In this document: positions 1 through 6,980 of the stretch, one piece after another
How the letters are laid out: every line of letters begins with the position of its first letter
How positions within the stretch are numbered: the stretch's first letter is position 1
Assembly (NCBI GenBank): GCA_043746555.1
Contig: JAYTQU010000188.1
Location: 1-7,507, forward strand
DNA from: CAZQYC01 sp043746555
GTDB lineage: Bacteria > Pseudomonadota > Gammaproteobacteria > Steroidobacterales > Steroidobacteraceae
DNA length: 7,507 nucleotides
Direction: 5' to 3'
The notes under the pieces: model-generated
Databases searched by the model: none
What the model was told of the DNA's origin: nothing
What the model saw: only the letters and a program-made list of their open reading frames with translations
Made by a program: the position numbers and the translations under genes

Positions 1-56
1 AATGGCCTGAAAAAGCGCAGCGTACACGGCAGTACGTGAGTATTTTTCAGGCCGTT
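1..56. repeat. Nested inverted repeat at window edge
   Basis: The outer arms are 1-14 and 43-56 (AATGGCCTGAAAAA against TTTTTCAGGCCGTT), complementary at 13 of 14 positions with one G-T wobble. Inside lies a second perfect 5-bp stem, CGTAC at 21-25 and GTACG at 32-36. The A-run before and T-run after the inner stem would suit a bidirectional transcription terminator for a gene left of the window; a dispersed palindromic repeat is equally possible. A short frame open from the window edge (3-98, ending TAG) runs through it and could be the tail of an upstream gene, but nothing in it is recognisable. The structure is seen directly; its role is inferred. Confidence 0.45.
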
Positions 57-150
57 GCAACGCCGCACCGCGCGCTTCAGCGCAACCTGACAAAGTAGAT
101 TTAGGACCCGTTTCTTTACCCGGCGACGCAAAGCAAATGCCACGAGAGCG

Positions 151-154
151 AAGG
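151..154 (+). promoter_or_regulatory. Weak ribosome binding site for the CMD-domain gene
   Basis: AAGG lies 12 bases before the ATG at 167, with a purine-rich lead (GAGAGCGAAGG). The spacing is long, and the second ATG at 170 would be further still, so the first ATG is kept. No clear -35/-10 promoter pair was seen in 57-150. Confidence 0.3.
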
Positions 155-166
155 TAAAAGCCATTT

Positions 167-1405
167 ATGATGATCACAAAACTATTGGGCACGGCAATGA
201 TGGCGTTGCTAGCCGTAAATGCCATGGGGAAAGACGTGAACGACATTTCGAAGAATTTTTCGCCGCGCTTAGCCACCCCGCGTATCGCGCCGATTGGAAA
301 AGAAGGCCGGACGCCCGATCAAGAGAAAATGTTGGCGAGTCGTCCCGACTACAACATTTACAAAACGCTCGCCCACGATCCGGAACTTTACGCTCGCTGG
401 AGCGGACTCGGTCAGTACTTGTTAAACCGCTCTACGCTACCCGCGCGTGATCGCGAAATTGTGATCCTGCGCATGGGCTGGCTGTGTCAAGCGCCGTATG
501 AATGGTCGCAACACGCGCGCATTGCGAAAGCCGATGTGAAGATGACTGAGGTTGAAGTACATGCGATTGCGGAAGGCGCAACGGCCAAAGGTTGGAACGA
601 TTTCGAACGTACGTTGATCACGATGGTGGACGAGCTGCGCTACGACGCGATGATCAGCGACAAAACGTGGGTCGCGTTGCGTGCGAGATACTCCATCGAA
701 CAAACCATCGATGCGATATACACGGCCGCGCAATATCAATTGGTCTCGATGGCGCTAAATAGCGCCGGCGTGCAACTCGATCCGATGCTGCAAGAGCGCA
801 TTCCTACCGACGCCGCATTGCCGCGAATTGCCGGCATGCCGCATTCGCCGCGCTTGCAAACACCACGCGTGGCGCCGCTCGCATTGGAAGCCATGACCGC
901 CGAGCAACGCGTGTTAGTCACACCGCAGATGCGCGATGGCAAGGTGCCGAACTTGTACGCCACATTGGTCAATCACGTGAAGTTCTATGAACCGCGCCGT
1001 CGCTTCGGCAGCTATGTGCAACGCGACTCGCATTTGCCGCCGAAAACGCGCGAGCTTGTCATCTTGCGTACTGCTTGGTTGATGAAAGCCGAGTACGAAT
1101 GGGCGCATCACGTTCCGCTCGCCAAAAAGGCGGGGCTCACCGACGGCGAAATCGTACGCATTGCCGATGTTGCAAATACGAAGCGGTGGAGTGAGGAAGA
1201 ATGGGCGGTATTGAGTGCCTGCGACGAACTACGGCGTGAGGCATTTATTTCCGACGTCATATGGAACCGATTGAAGAAATACTATGACCCACAAAAAATA
1301 CTCGAAATCATTTACACAAGCGGTGGCTATGCAATGACGGCGATCGCGATCAACAGTCTCGGCATTCAAGTCGAGCCCGGCAACGTGAGCTTTCCGCGCG
1401 AATAA
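167..1405 (+). CDS. Exported protein with two tandem carboxymuconolactone decarboxylase (CMD/AhpD-like) domains
   Basis: The protein has 412 residues. Residues 1-21 look like a Sec signal peptide: Lys5, then a hydrophobic run, with a possible cleavage site after VNA (17-19). Two homologous halves follow. Each opens with a matching motif (SPRLATPRIAPI at 32-43, SPRLQTPRVAPL at 227-238) and continues with LPxxxREhVILRxxWL (91-106, 290-305), then YEW and a histidine (Glu112/His116; Glu311/His315). Each half ends in a helical IYT...A.NS.G.Q segment. CMD-family proteins include gamma-carboxymuconolactone decarboxylase and AhpD peroxidase. The AhpD CxxC pair is absent here (a single Cys107 in the first half, Met306 in the second), so alkylhydroperoxidase activity of the AhpD type is unlikely. 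Family members are usually single-domain, cytoplasmic and about 100-190 residues, so duplication plus export is unusual. The gene is convergent with the acsA operon, so no shared function is implied. Substrate unknown. Confidence 0.85.
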   Translation: MMITKLLGTAMMALLAVNAMGKDVNDISKNFSPRLATPRIAPIGKEGRTPDQEKMLASRPDYNIYKTLAHDPELYARWSGLGQYLLNRSTLPARDREIVILRMGWLCQAPYEWSQHARIAKADVKMTEVEVHAIAEGATAKGWNDFERTLITMVDELRYDAMISDKTWVALRARYSIEQTIDAIYTAAQYQLVSMALNSAGVQLDPMLQERIPTDAALPRIAGMPHSPRLQTPRVAPLALEAMTAEQRVLVTPQMRDGKVPNLYATLVNHVKFYEPRRRFGSYVQRDSHLPPKTRELVILRTAWLMKAEYEWAHHVPLAKKAGLTDGEIVRIADVANTKRWSEEEWAVLSACDELRREAFISDVIWNRLKKYYDPQKILEIIYTSGGYAMTAIAINSLGIQVEPGNVSFPRE

Positions 1406-1479
1406 CAATGAAAGCAATTCAAGCCGGTTGTTTTCGCGTTGAGTTCGCCGGTATGCGCGAACGCCGTTGCGCGATTGAG

Positions 1480-1518
1480 TAGGATGACATCCTAATCTCA
1501 CGCTGTCGCGTTAAGATT
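1480..1518. terminator. Possible weak terminator hairpins between convergent genes
   Basis: Two overlapping stems lie here. TAGGAT/ATCCTA (1480-1485 with 1489-1494) has a 3-base loop. AATCT/AGATT (1494-1498 with 1514-1518) encloses ACGC/GCGT (1500-1503 with 1508-1511) and overlaps the ACP stop codon. They could end the minus-strand operon and perhaps the plus-strand gene. Neither is followed by a T-tract on either strand, so a standard intrinsic terminator is not demonstrated. Confidence 0.25.
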
Positions 1519-1759
1519 GCTGCTTGGAATCAGTATAAACGATGCATTTCGACAGGCTCGCGAGCTTCGGATAATCGGACTCGGGAATCTCGATATCGAA
1601 CGCCTTGTGGATGGCGATAGCGAAGTTGAGTTGATCCATCGAATCGAAGTCGAATTGATCGCGAAACTCTTGATCGGGTTGCACCGTCGCCGGATCGATG
1701 TCCGGTGCGATGTCGGTGAGCAACGCGAGTATGCGTGTCTTCAATGCTTCCGCATTCAT
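1511..1759 (-). CDS. Acyl carrier protein
   Basis: The protein has 82 residues, the normal length for a stand-alone ACP. The motif FDFDSMDQLNF contains the serine (Ser40) that carries the 4'-phosphopantetheine arm, followed by the usual helix-II segment and an IEIPESDYPKLASL stretch typical of ACPs. The start ATG overlaps the E2 stop as ATGA (1756-1759), with GGAG 5 bases upstream, so its translation is coupled to E2. It is the last gene of the operon. An ACP tied to an oxoacid dehydrogenase E2 rather than to fatty-acid or polyketide genes is noteworthy. It might accept an acyl group made by the complex or serve another enzyme elsewhere; the sequence does not say which. It lacks the classic LGxDSLD form of AcpP, so it is probably a specialised ACP rather than the fatty-acid housekeeping one. 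Confidence 0.88.
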   Translation of the reverse strand: MNAEALKTRILALLTDIAPDIDPATVQPDQEFRDQFDFDSMDQLNFAIAIHKAFDIEIPESDYPKLASLSKCIVYTDSKQQS

Positions 1760-2958
1760 AACTTCTCCGGAATTTGTAGCAGATCGCGAATGCGAGCAAG
1801 AAATTGCGCGCCGCTACGACCGTTGCTAACACGATGATCCGCCGCGAGCGTCAGCGTCATGATTGGCCGCGCTGCAAGCTTGCCGTTCACAACCGTTGCC
1901 CGATCTCGCACCGACCCTGCGCCAATAATCGCAACTTGCGGCGGATAAATCACGGGGAACAGCGAATCGACCCCGCCATCGCCTAAACTTGTAAGCGTAA
2001 TAATGCCGTCCGATAACTCGCGGTTTTTCAGTCGCCCGGCGCGCGCTCGATTGACAAGATCGCGTAGCTTCTCCGTAAGCAGCGGCAATTGTTGATCTTG
2101 CGCATCGAGTATCGCAGGCGCAATCAGACCGCCGCCTCGCTGTGCGATGGCGACGCCGAGATGAACTGCTTTACTCGGTTGGTACGTTTTGTCTTGGTAG
2201 TACCCGTTGAAATCCGGAAACGCTTGCAACGTCAGCGCGATCGCGCGTAGCAGCGGAACGACCGGCAACATGCGTTGTTCGATTGGCAACTCGGCATTGC
2301 GTTTTGCAAGCCATGAGTTGACCGAACTGTAATCTACGTCCGTGGACAGATAGTAATGCGGTATCTCGCGCTTGCTGCGCGCCATGGCGGAAGCAATGAC
2401 TGCCCGCATGGCCTCGGTTGCCGATGGCGTTTTCTTCGTGACCGCACTGGGTTCGAAATCACTGTGTGAGACATCATTGCGCTCGACATCTTGCAAAGTG
2501 ATTGCGCCGCCGGGCCCGGTGCCGTGCAGTGATTCGAGATCGACGTGACGTTGTTGTGCGCGAACGCGAGCTGCCGGCGAAATCTTTTGTCGTCCGTGAG
2601 GACCTGTTGTCGATTCCGTCAAGTGTGTCGATGGGACTTGCTGTCCACGGTTGGTCGCTGCTGCGCTTTTTTCCGGGACCGATTCGGCCCCGGTCAACGC
2701 GTCCGTTGAAAAAGTGGATGCCTCACCGCCTATCAAAGCGAGCACGCCTCCTACCGGTACGTTTGTTCCCGGTTCTACAAGCAGCTTCTCGACAGGGCCG
2801 CTTTCAAATATCTCAATATCGATTGCCCCTTTATCCGTCTCGACGACAGCCACGACGTCGCCGCGTTTCACGACATCGCCAGGCTTGATCTTCCATTCGA
2901 CCAGCGTGCCCGATTCCATGTCGGCGCCCAGGGACGGCATTTTGAATTCGATGCGCAT
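1756..2958 (-). CDS. pdhC: 2-oxoacid (pyruvate) dehydrogenase complex E2, dihydrolipoyl acyltransferase
   Basis: E2 transfers the acyl group from E1-bound TPP via a lipoyl arm to CoA. From the chosen ATG at 2958 it has 400 residues. The lipoyl domain is about 1-78, with the lipoylated lysine in ETDKGA (Lys43). An Ala/Ser/Thr-rich linker follows, then a peripheral subunit-binding domain at about 125-159 (ISPAARVRA...GTGPGGAI) and the catalytic acyltransferase domain at about 175-400. There is one lipoyl domain only. The start is chosen because MRIEFKMPSLGADM is a typical E2 N-terminus; the frame is open 36 codons further upstream, but that stretch is E1 beta sequence. No clear ribosome binding site precedes it, so translation probably depends on coupling to E1 beta. 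The TSLGDGG loop is present, but the HxxxDG active-site motif reads DHRVSNG (His375, Asn379). The His is kept; the Asp is replaced. The acyl substrate is inferred from the E1/AcsA context; branched-chain or acetoin complexes are less likely alternatives. Confidence 0.85.
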   Translation of the reverse strand: MRIEFKMPSLGADMESGTLVEWKIKPGDVVKRGDVVAVVETDKGAIDIEIFESGPVEKLLVEPGTNVPVGGVLALIGGEASTFSTDALTGAESVPEKSAAATNRGQQVPSTHLTESTTGPHGRQKISPAARVRAQQRHVDLESLHGTGPGGAITLQDVERNDVSHSDFEPSAVTKKTPSATEAMRAVIASAMARSKREIPHYYLSTDVDYSSVNSWLAKRNAELPIEQRMLPVVPLLRAIALTLQAFPDFNGYYQDKTYQPSKAVHLGVAIAQRGGGLIAPAILDAQDQQLPLLTEKLRDLVNRARAGRLKNRELSDGIITLTSLGDGGVDSLFPVIYPPQVAIIGAGSVRDRATVVNGKLAARPIMTLTLAADHRVSNGRSGAQFLARIRDLLQIPEKL

Positions 2959-3928
2959 GCGTTTTTGTTCATTATGGATTGAGCAGCGGCGACAATCGCC
3001 GGCACTCGCGGCAAAGCCGCTTCTTCCAAGTGTTTCGGATACGGCACGGGCACTTCTTGCGTACATACGCGAGCCACGGGGGCATCCAAGTCATACAAGC
3101 AGATCTCACCGATTCGTGCTGCAATTTCGGCAGAGATGCCGCCGCTTTTCCAGCCTTCATCGACGATGATTGCGCGATGGGTTTTGCGAACGGAAGTAAA
3201 AATGGTTTCGTTATCGAGCGGTCGTAACGTGCGCAGATCGACCACTTCGGCGTTGATCCCGGATTTGGATAATTCTTCCGCGGCCATCAAGCATTTGAAC
3301 AGGCTCGCGCCGTAGGCAATCAAAGTCACGTCGCTGCCTTCGCGGCGCAGGGCAGCATGATCGAGATCGGCTTTCGACCACGCGTTGCTCAACTCGCCTT
3401 CCATGTTGTAGAGTCCGATGTGCTCGAAGATGAGCACGGGGTCTGGACATTGAAGCGCGAGCGGCAACATGCCGCGTGCGTCGTCGATAGTGGCTGGCGT
3501 TAGCACGCGAATTCCTGGAATGTGCGCATACCAACCTTCAAAACTGTGCGAGTGCTGCGCTGCCAGCTGTTTTCCTGCGCCGGTACCCAAGCGAATCACG
3601 ACGGGCACGGGAAATTGTCCGCCAGACATGTGACACAATGTCGCCGCGTTGTTAACGATTTGATCGAGCGCCAGCAAACTAAAATTGCCGGTCATGATTT
3701 CCACGATCGGCCGCATGCCGGCGAGCGCCGCGCCGATACCCGCGCCGGTGAAAGCGGATTCGGACAGAGGTGTATCGCGGATGCGCTCTTCGCCGAACTC
3801 TTCGAATAGTCCTTTGCTTACCGCAAACGATCCGCCGTACTTACCCACGTCTTCGCCCATCAAGAACACGCGCGGTCGTTTTTGAGCGCCTCGCGCAACG
3901 CCTCGCGCACTGCTTCCCGGTAGGTCAT
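2868..3928 (-). CDS. pdhB: 2-oxoacid (pyruvate) dehydrogenase E1 beta subunit, frameshifted near N-terminus and stop-lost
   Basis: This is the beta half of the TPP-dependent E1 that decarboxylates the 2-oxoacid and acylates E2. The expected start is the ATG at 3926-3928, overlapping the E1 alpha stop as ATGA, with GGAGG 7 bases upstream. That frame reads MTYREAVREALREALKND and then hits TGA at 3860-3862. One missing base (3874-3883, a C-pair or the A-run) would join it to the long frame starting PRVFLMGEDVGKYGG. The body is well conserved: DTPLSESAFTG with the Glu that activates TPP, IMTGNFS...DQIVN, AQHSHSFEGWYAHIPG, VVDLRTLRPLD, and VPYPKHLEEAALP near the end. The TGA overlaps an in-frame ATG (TGATG), so re-initiation could still yield a protein lacking about 22 residues. 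The normal end is expected near 2955. There the codon overlapping the E2 start is TGC instead of TGA, so the frame runs on to 2868 inside E2. With both faults corrected the protein would be about 324 residues, the usual size. Confidence 0.8.
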
Positions 3929-4903
3929 GGCGAAGCCTCCGCGTAGACGAAGCGCGATATCTCATCGATGGACTCGAATGCCGATTCATGCGCAAACTTC
4001 ACCGCTTCGTCAACCTCCGCTAGGGCTTCCTTTTGTAAGCGTTGGAAGTCGTCTTCGGTCATCAATCCCATTTCTTTGTAGCGCTTGGTAAACGTAATGA
4101 AGGGTCCGCGTGCCTGCCACGCTTCCACTTCGGCTTTGTCGCGATACAGTTGCGCGTCGAACATGGAGTGCGCACGAAATCGGTAAGTCAGCACTTCAAG
4201 AAGCGCGGGGCCGTGGCCCTCGCGAATATTCCGCACTGCTTCGCGCGCTGCGCGTTCAATGGTGACGACATCCATTCCGTCGATCGCTGTGGCAGTTATT
4301 CGATAACTAGCGGCCTTCGCTTGAATGCTTGTCTGCGATTCGGAACGACCTTGCCTTATCGATAGCGATTGTTCTCGCATACGAATAGAACCGGCAATTT
4401 CCATAACGCGGCGAGGTTTAGCGATTCGTGAAATTCTCCTTCCGCCGCGGCGCCTTCGCCGAAAAAACAAACCGCAATAGCATTGCGTTGCTGCATTTAT
4501 ATCCGAGCGCCAATCCCACAGCGATCGGCAATCCGCCGGCTACGATCGCATTGCCGCCATAGAAATTGGCAGCCTTGTCGAAGATGTGCATCGACCCGCC
4601 GCGACCGTGACTGCATCCCGTGATTTTTCCGAATAGTTCGGCCATCACCGCATTCATCGGAATGCCGCGTGTCAATGCATGTCCGTGTTCTCGATACGTC
4701 GCGACGATGGAGTCTTGCGGCGTCAGTGATTGCATCACGCCGACGGCCACCGCCTCTTCGCCGTTGTACAGATGTAGAAATCCTCGTATGTGTCCCGCGC
4801 TATAGAGTTCGACACAACGATCTTCGAAACACCGAATGCGCAGCATCTGCTTGAGCAAGTGCAACACGTGATCGCGATTGATGGGAGTCGAAGAATCGCT
4901 CAC
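3925..4903 (-). pseudogene. pdhA: 2-oxoacid (pyruvate) dehydrogenase E1 alpha subunit, broken by two frameshifts
   Basis: E1 alpha pairs with E1 beta to form the TPP-dependent decarboxylase. It begins with GTG at 4903, overlapping the acsA stop as GTGA, with GGAGG 7 bases upstream. Residues 1-136 are clean (RCFEDR, YREHGHALTRG, GCSHGRGGSMH, FYGGNAIVAGGLPIAVGLALGYK). At 4496-4498 one base appears missing. The next frame carries the whole TPP motif, from CFFGEGAAAEGEFHESLN to FVCENNRY, then meets TAA at 4356-4358. A second loss within 4348-4361 moves to the third frame (RSESQTSIQAKAASY), which continues through DGMDV, RFRAHSMFD and RDKAEVEAW to TGA at 3925. One base restores this second frame, but the usual YAMGTALxRSE would then be two residues short, so seven bases may be gone. 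Repaired length is about 326 residues, typical of the family. Neither surviving open frame contains the TPP motif, so as written no active subunit can be made. A sequence-error explanation remains open. Confidence 0.82.
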
Positions 4904-6660
4904 GCGCCGCCCTCCATGGAGGATAGATCGCCTTCCGGCAAGCCAAGTTCACGCGCCTTTAGTAAGCGTCGCATGATCTTGCCGCTGCGCGTGCGCGGCA
5001 ATGATTCATAGAAAGCGATTTCGCGGGGGGCGACTGCTGCGCCCAATAGTTTGCGTGCCGTGGCCATGATTGCTTTGTTCAAACGGTCGCTTGGTTCGAA
5101 TCCCGATTTGAGTTCCACGAAGGCCTTGACAACCTCGCCCATGATTGGGTCAGGCACGCCGATGACGCCGACTTGGGCAACCGCCGGATGCGTCATCAAT
5201 GCCGATTCGACTTCAAACGGACTGATCAGATGACCCGACGATTTGATGACGTCGTCGGCGCGGCCGACGAACCAGTAGTAGCCATCCGCGTCGCGCTTGG
5301 CCAAATCTCCGGTCAGATACCAGCCGCCTGCAAAGCATTGCTTGTAGCGCGCTTCTTCATCGAGATAGCCACGAAACATCGAAGGCCATCCGGGCTTGAG
5401 TACGAGTTCGCCGATCTCATCGTCGCTTAACACATCGACATTGCCGTCATCGCGCTTGTGCACGATGCTTGCTTCGATGCCCGGCATCGGTTTGCCCATC
5501 GATCCAGGGCGCACATCCATCGATGCATAGTTAGCGATCATGATGCCGCCGGTTTCCGTCTGCCACCAATTGTCATGAAACGGTAGCTCGAATGCTTTCA
5601 TTCCGAATTGGACGCCTTCCGGATTGAGCGGTTCGCCAACGCTGGCGAGGAAACGTAGATTCGGATAGTGATGTTTCTTTACGAGATCGATACCCGCTTT
5701 CATCAACATGCGAATCGCGGTCGGCGCCGTGTACCACACGGACACCTTTTCGTCGGCGAGAGTCGAATACCAGCGCTCGGCGTCGAACTCGTCTTGATCG
5801 ACGATCATCGATACGCCGCACACTAAGGGCGCGATGATTCCGTACGATGTGCCGGTAACCCATCCCGGATCGGCGGTGCACCAATAATTGTCGTCGTCTT
5901 GAAGATCGAGGGCGAACCGTGCCGTCACTTCGTGTGCGACGACGGCAGCGTGAACATGCATGACGCCTTTTGGTTTCCCCGTGGTGCCACTCGTGAAATG
6001 CAGTAGCGCCAATTCCTCCGGCTGCATGGGCATGGTTGTGAATCGATCCGATGCTTGCGCCGTGAGTGCGACAAAGTCGAGAGTGTCGTGCGGTAAATCG
6101 TCGGCATCTTCGCGAATCAGCAGTACGTGCTTTAGATTCGGCAACTGCTCGCGCAACGCGGCAACCTTGCGTTTATATAGTCGATCGGTGGTTACCAGCA
6201 CTCGCGCCGCCGAAATGTCCAGTCGCGAATGAATCGGCTCCGGTCCATACGCGGAAAAAAGCGGGAGATAGACCGCGCCCGCTTTGATTGAACCGAGTGC
6301 GGTGAAATAGAGTTCGGGAATGCGACCGCATAATGTGGCGACTCGTTCGCCGCGTTGAATGCCCAAGGCTTGCAATACATTTGCGAACCGATTGGCTGCC
6401 GCGCGAAGCTGGGTATAGGTGAAGTCTTGGGGCGGTGCGTCGCGCTTGAGAAAGCGGATCGCGCGTTGCGACGCTCGTTCGCCATCGGCATGGCGATCCA
6501 ACGCTTCTGTCGCGATGTTAATGCGATCGCCGGTCAGTCGCGTAAGTCGTTGCGTCGCGTGATCCCATGTGAACTCACGGCGAACGCGATCGTAGTCGCA
6601 CAAGTTATGTGTGCGCAGCGATTGCGGCTTGTGAATCGTTGCCATTGTAACCGTCGACAT
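4900..6660 (-). CDS. acsA: Acetyl-CoA synthetase (acetate--CoA ligase, AMP-forming)
   Basis: Catalyses acetate + ATP + CoA to acetyl-CoA + AMP + PPi through acetyl-adenylate, in the cytoplasm. The 586 residues show the full set of ANL adenylate-forming motifs: P-loop TSGTTGKPKG (223-232), ADPGWVTGTSYG (263-274), WWQTETGG (365-372; the Trp pair narrows the acyl pocket to acetate/propionate), YLTGD (448-452), hinge GRADDVIKSSGHLISPFEVE (466-485), and PRTRSGKIMRR (555-565) with the catalytic Lys561. In this family that lysine is the usual site of regulatory acetylation. Length and layout match the shorter AcsA type (about 570 residues) rather than the ~650-residue Acs. The ATG at 6660 has AGGA 10 bases upstream; a second ATG at 6645 is possible. 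It is first in the operon, overlapping E1 alpha by 4 bases. No frame faults were seen, in contrast with the genes behind it. Confidence 0.93.
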   Translation of the reverse strand: MSTVTMATIHKPQSLRTHNLCDYDRVRREFTWDHATQRLTRLTGDRINIATEALDRHADGERASQRAIRFLKRDAPPQDFTYTQLRAAANRFANVLQALGIQRGERVATLCGRIPELYFTALGSIKAGAVYLPLFSAYGPEPIHSRLDISAARVLVTTDRLYKRKVAALREQLPNLKHVLLIREDADDLPHDTLDFVALTAQASDRFTTMPMQPEELALLHFTSGTTGKPKGVMHVHAAVVAHEVTARFALDLQDDDNYWCTADPGWVTGTSYGIIAPLVCGVSMIVDQDEFDAERWYSTLADEKVSVWYTAPTAIRMLMKAGIDLVKKHHYPNLRFLASVGEPLNPEGVQFGMKAFELPFHDNWWQTETGGIMIANYASMDVRPGSMGKPMPGIEASIVHKRDDGNVDVLSDDEIGELVLKPGWPSMFRGYLDEEARYKQCFAGGWYLTGDLAKRDADGYYWFVGRADDVIKSSGHLISPFEVESALMTHPAVAQVGVIGVPDPIMGEVVKAFVELKSGFEPSDRLNKAIMATARKLLGAAVAPREIAFYESLPRTRSGKIMRRLLKARELGLPEGDLSSMEGGA

Positions 6661-6980
6661 CGCGAGCTGTTCCTTTACCTGTGTAGTTGCGAACGCTAGC
6701 GCATAAGGCGAGACCCGCGATATTGCTTTCTACCCGCAGCGTATACGGGAATTCCCTAAGAGCATATAGAACGGGACCTCTTGAATTCGGCGCGGCAAAC
6801 GCACTTTACGTATTTAGCATGGAGCGACCTATTTGTTGCGATGGGTGTAATTCCTTTACGCCGTTGCTCGAACGGTCGTTCGTTGATGGGCGCGCGATGC
6901 TGGATTCGTGGTGCGGTTTGCGTGCGGATGGGTCCAGAGCGCCTTTTGTCTTGGTGCATTGATCTTGAGCCGAGGAGGTT
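6661..6980. other. Intergenic region between acsA and the hsp20 remnant
   Basis: About 320 bases separate two divergent genes and should hold promoters for both. Seen: the acsA ribosome binding site (TCCT at 6671-6674 on the plus strand, AGGA on the coding strand); an 8-bp palindrome CGTATACG (6740-6747) that abuts a 10-bp palindrome GGGAATTCCC (6747-6756), a possible operator; and CACTTTACGT at 6802-6811, repeated at 7111-7120. No convincing promoter pair was found. A plus-strand frame ending at 6962 includes, from the ATG at 6819, MERPICCDGC followed by SFVDGRA. This faintly recalls short zinc-ribbon proteins, but it has no ribosome binding site and no second cysteine pair, so it is not called as a gene. 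Confidence 0.5.
6974..6978 (+). promoter_or_regulatory. Strong ribosome binding site before the hsp20 remnant
   Basis: The GAGGAGG sequence ends 2 bases before the ATG at 6981 and 8 bases before the ATG at 6987. Its strength, followed by a heat-shock-like start peptide, marks a genuine former gene start; the spacing favours the ATG at 6987. Confidence 0.6.

Noticed and set aside
1530..1832. 100-residue minus-strand frame spanning the end of E2 and most of the ACP gene
   Set aside because: Arg-rich shadow translation of two well-supported genes in another frame.
2959..3066. 36-residue N-terminal extension of E2
   Set aside because: It is translated from E1 beta coding sequence in another frame and does not look like an E2 N-terminus, whereas the ATG at 2958 gives a typical lipoyl-domain start.
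3925..4470. Separate 181-residue protein starting inside E1 alpha
   Set aside because: Its first ~45 residues are out-of-frame translation of E1 alpha sequence; only the part from about RSESQ onward is genuine, as the C-terminal fragment of E1 alpha.
6780..6785. CTTGAA resembling the -35 element of a heat-shock (RpoH) promoter, upstream of the hsp20 remnant
   Set aside because: No CCCCAT-like -10 element is present at the required distance, and it lies almost 200 bases before the start.
6687..6962. 91-codon plus-strand frame containing MERPICCDGC and SFVDGRA
   Set aside because: It has no ribosome binding site at either possible start and only a loose resemblance to zinc-ribbon proteins, with no second cysteine pair.
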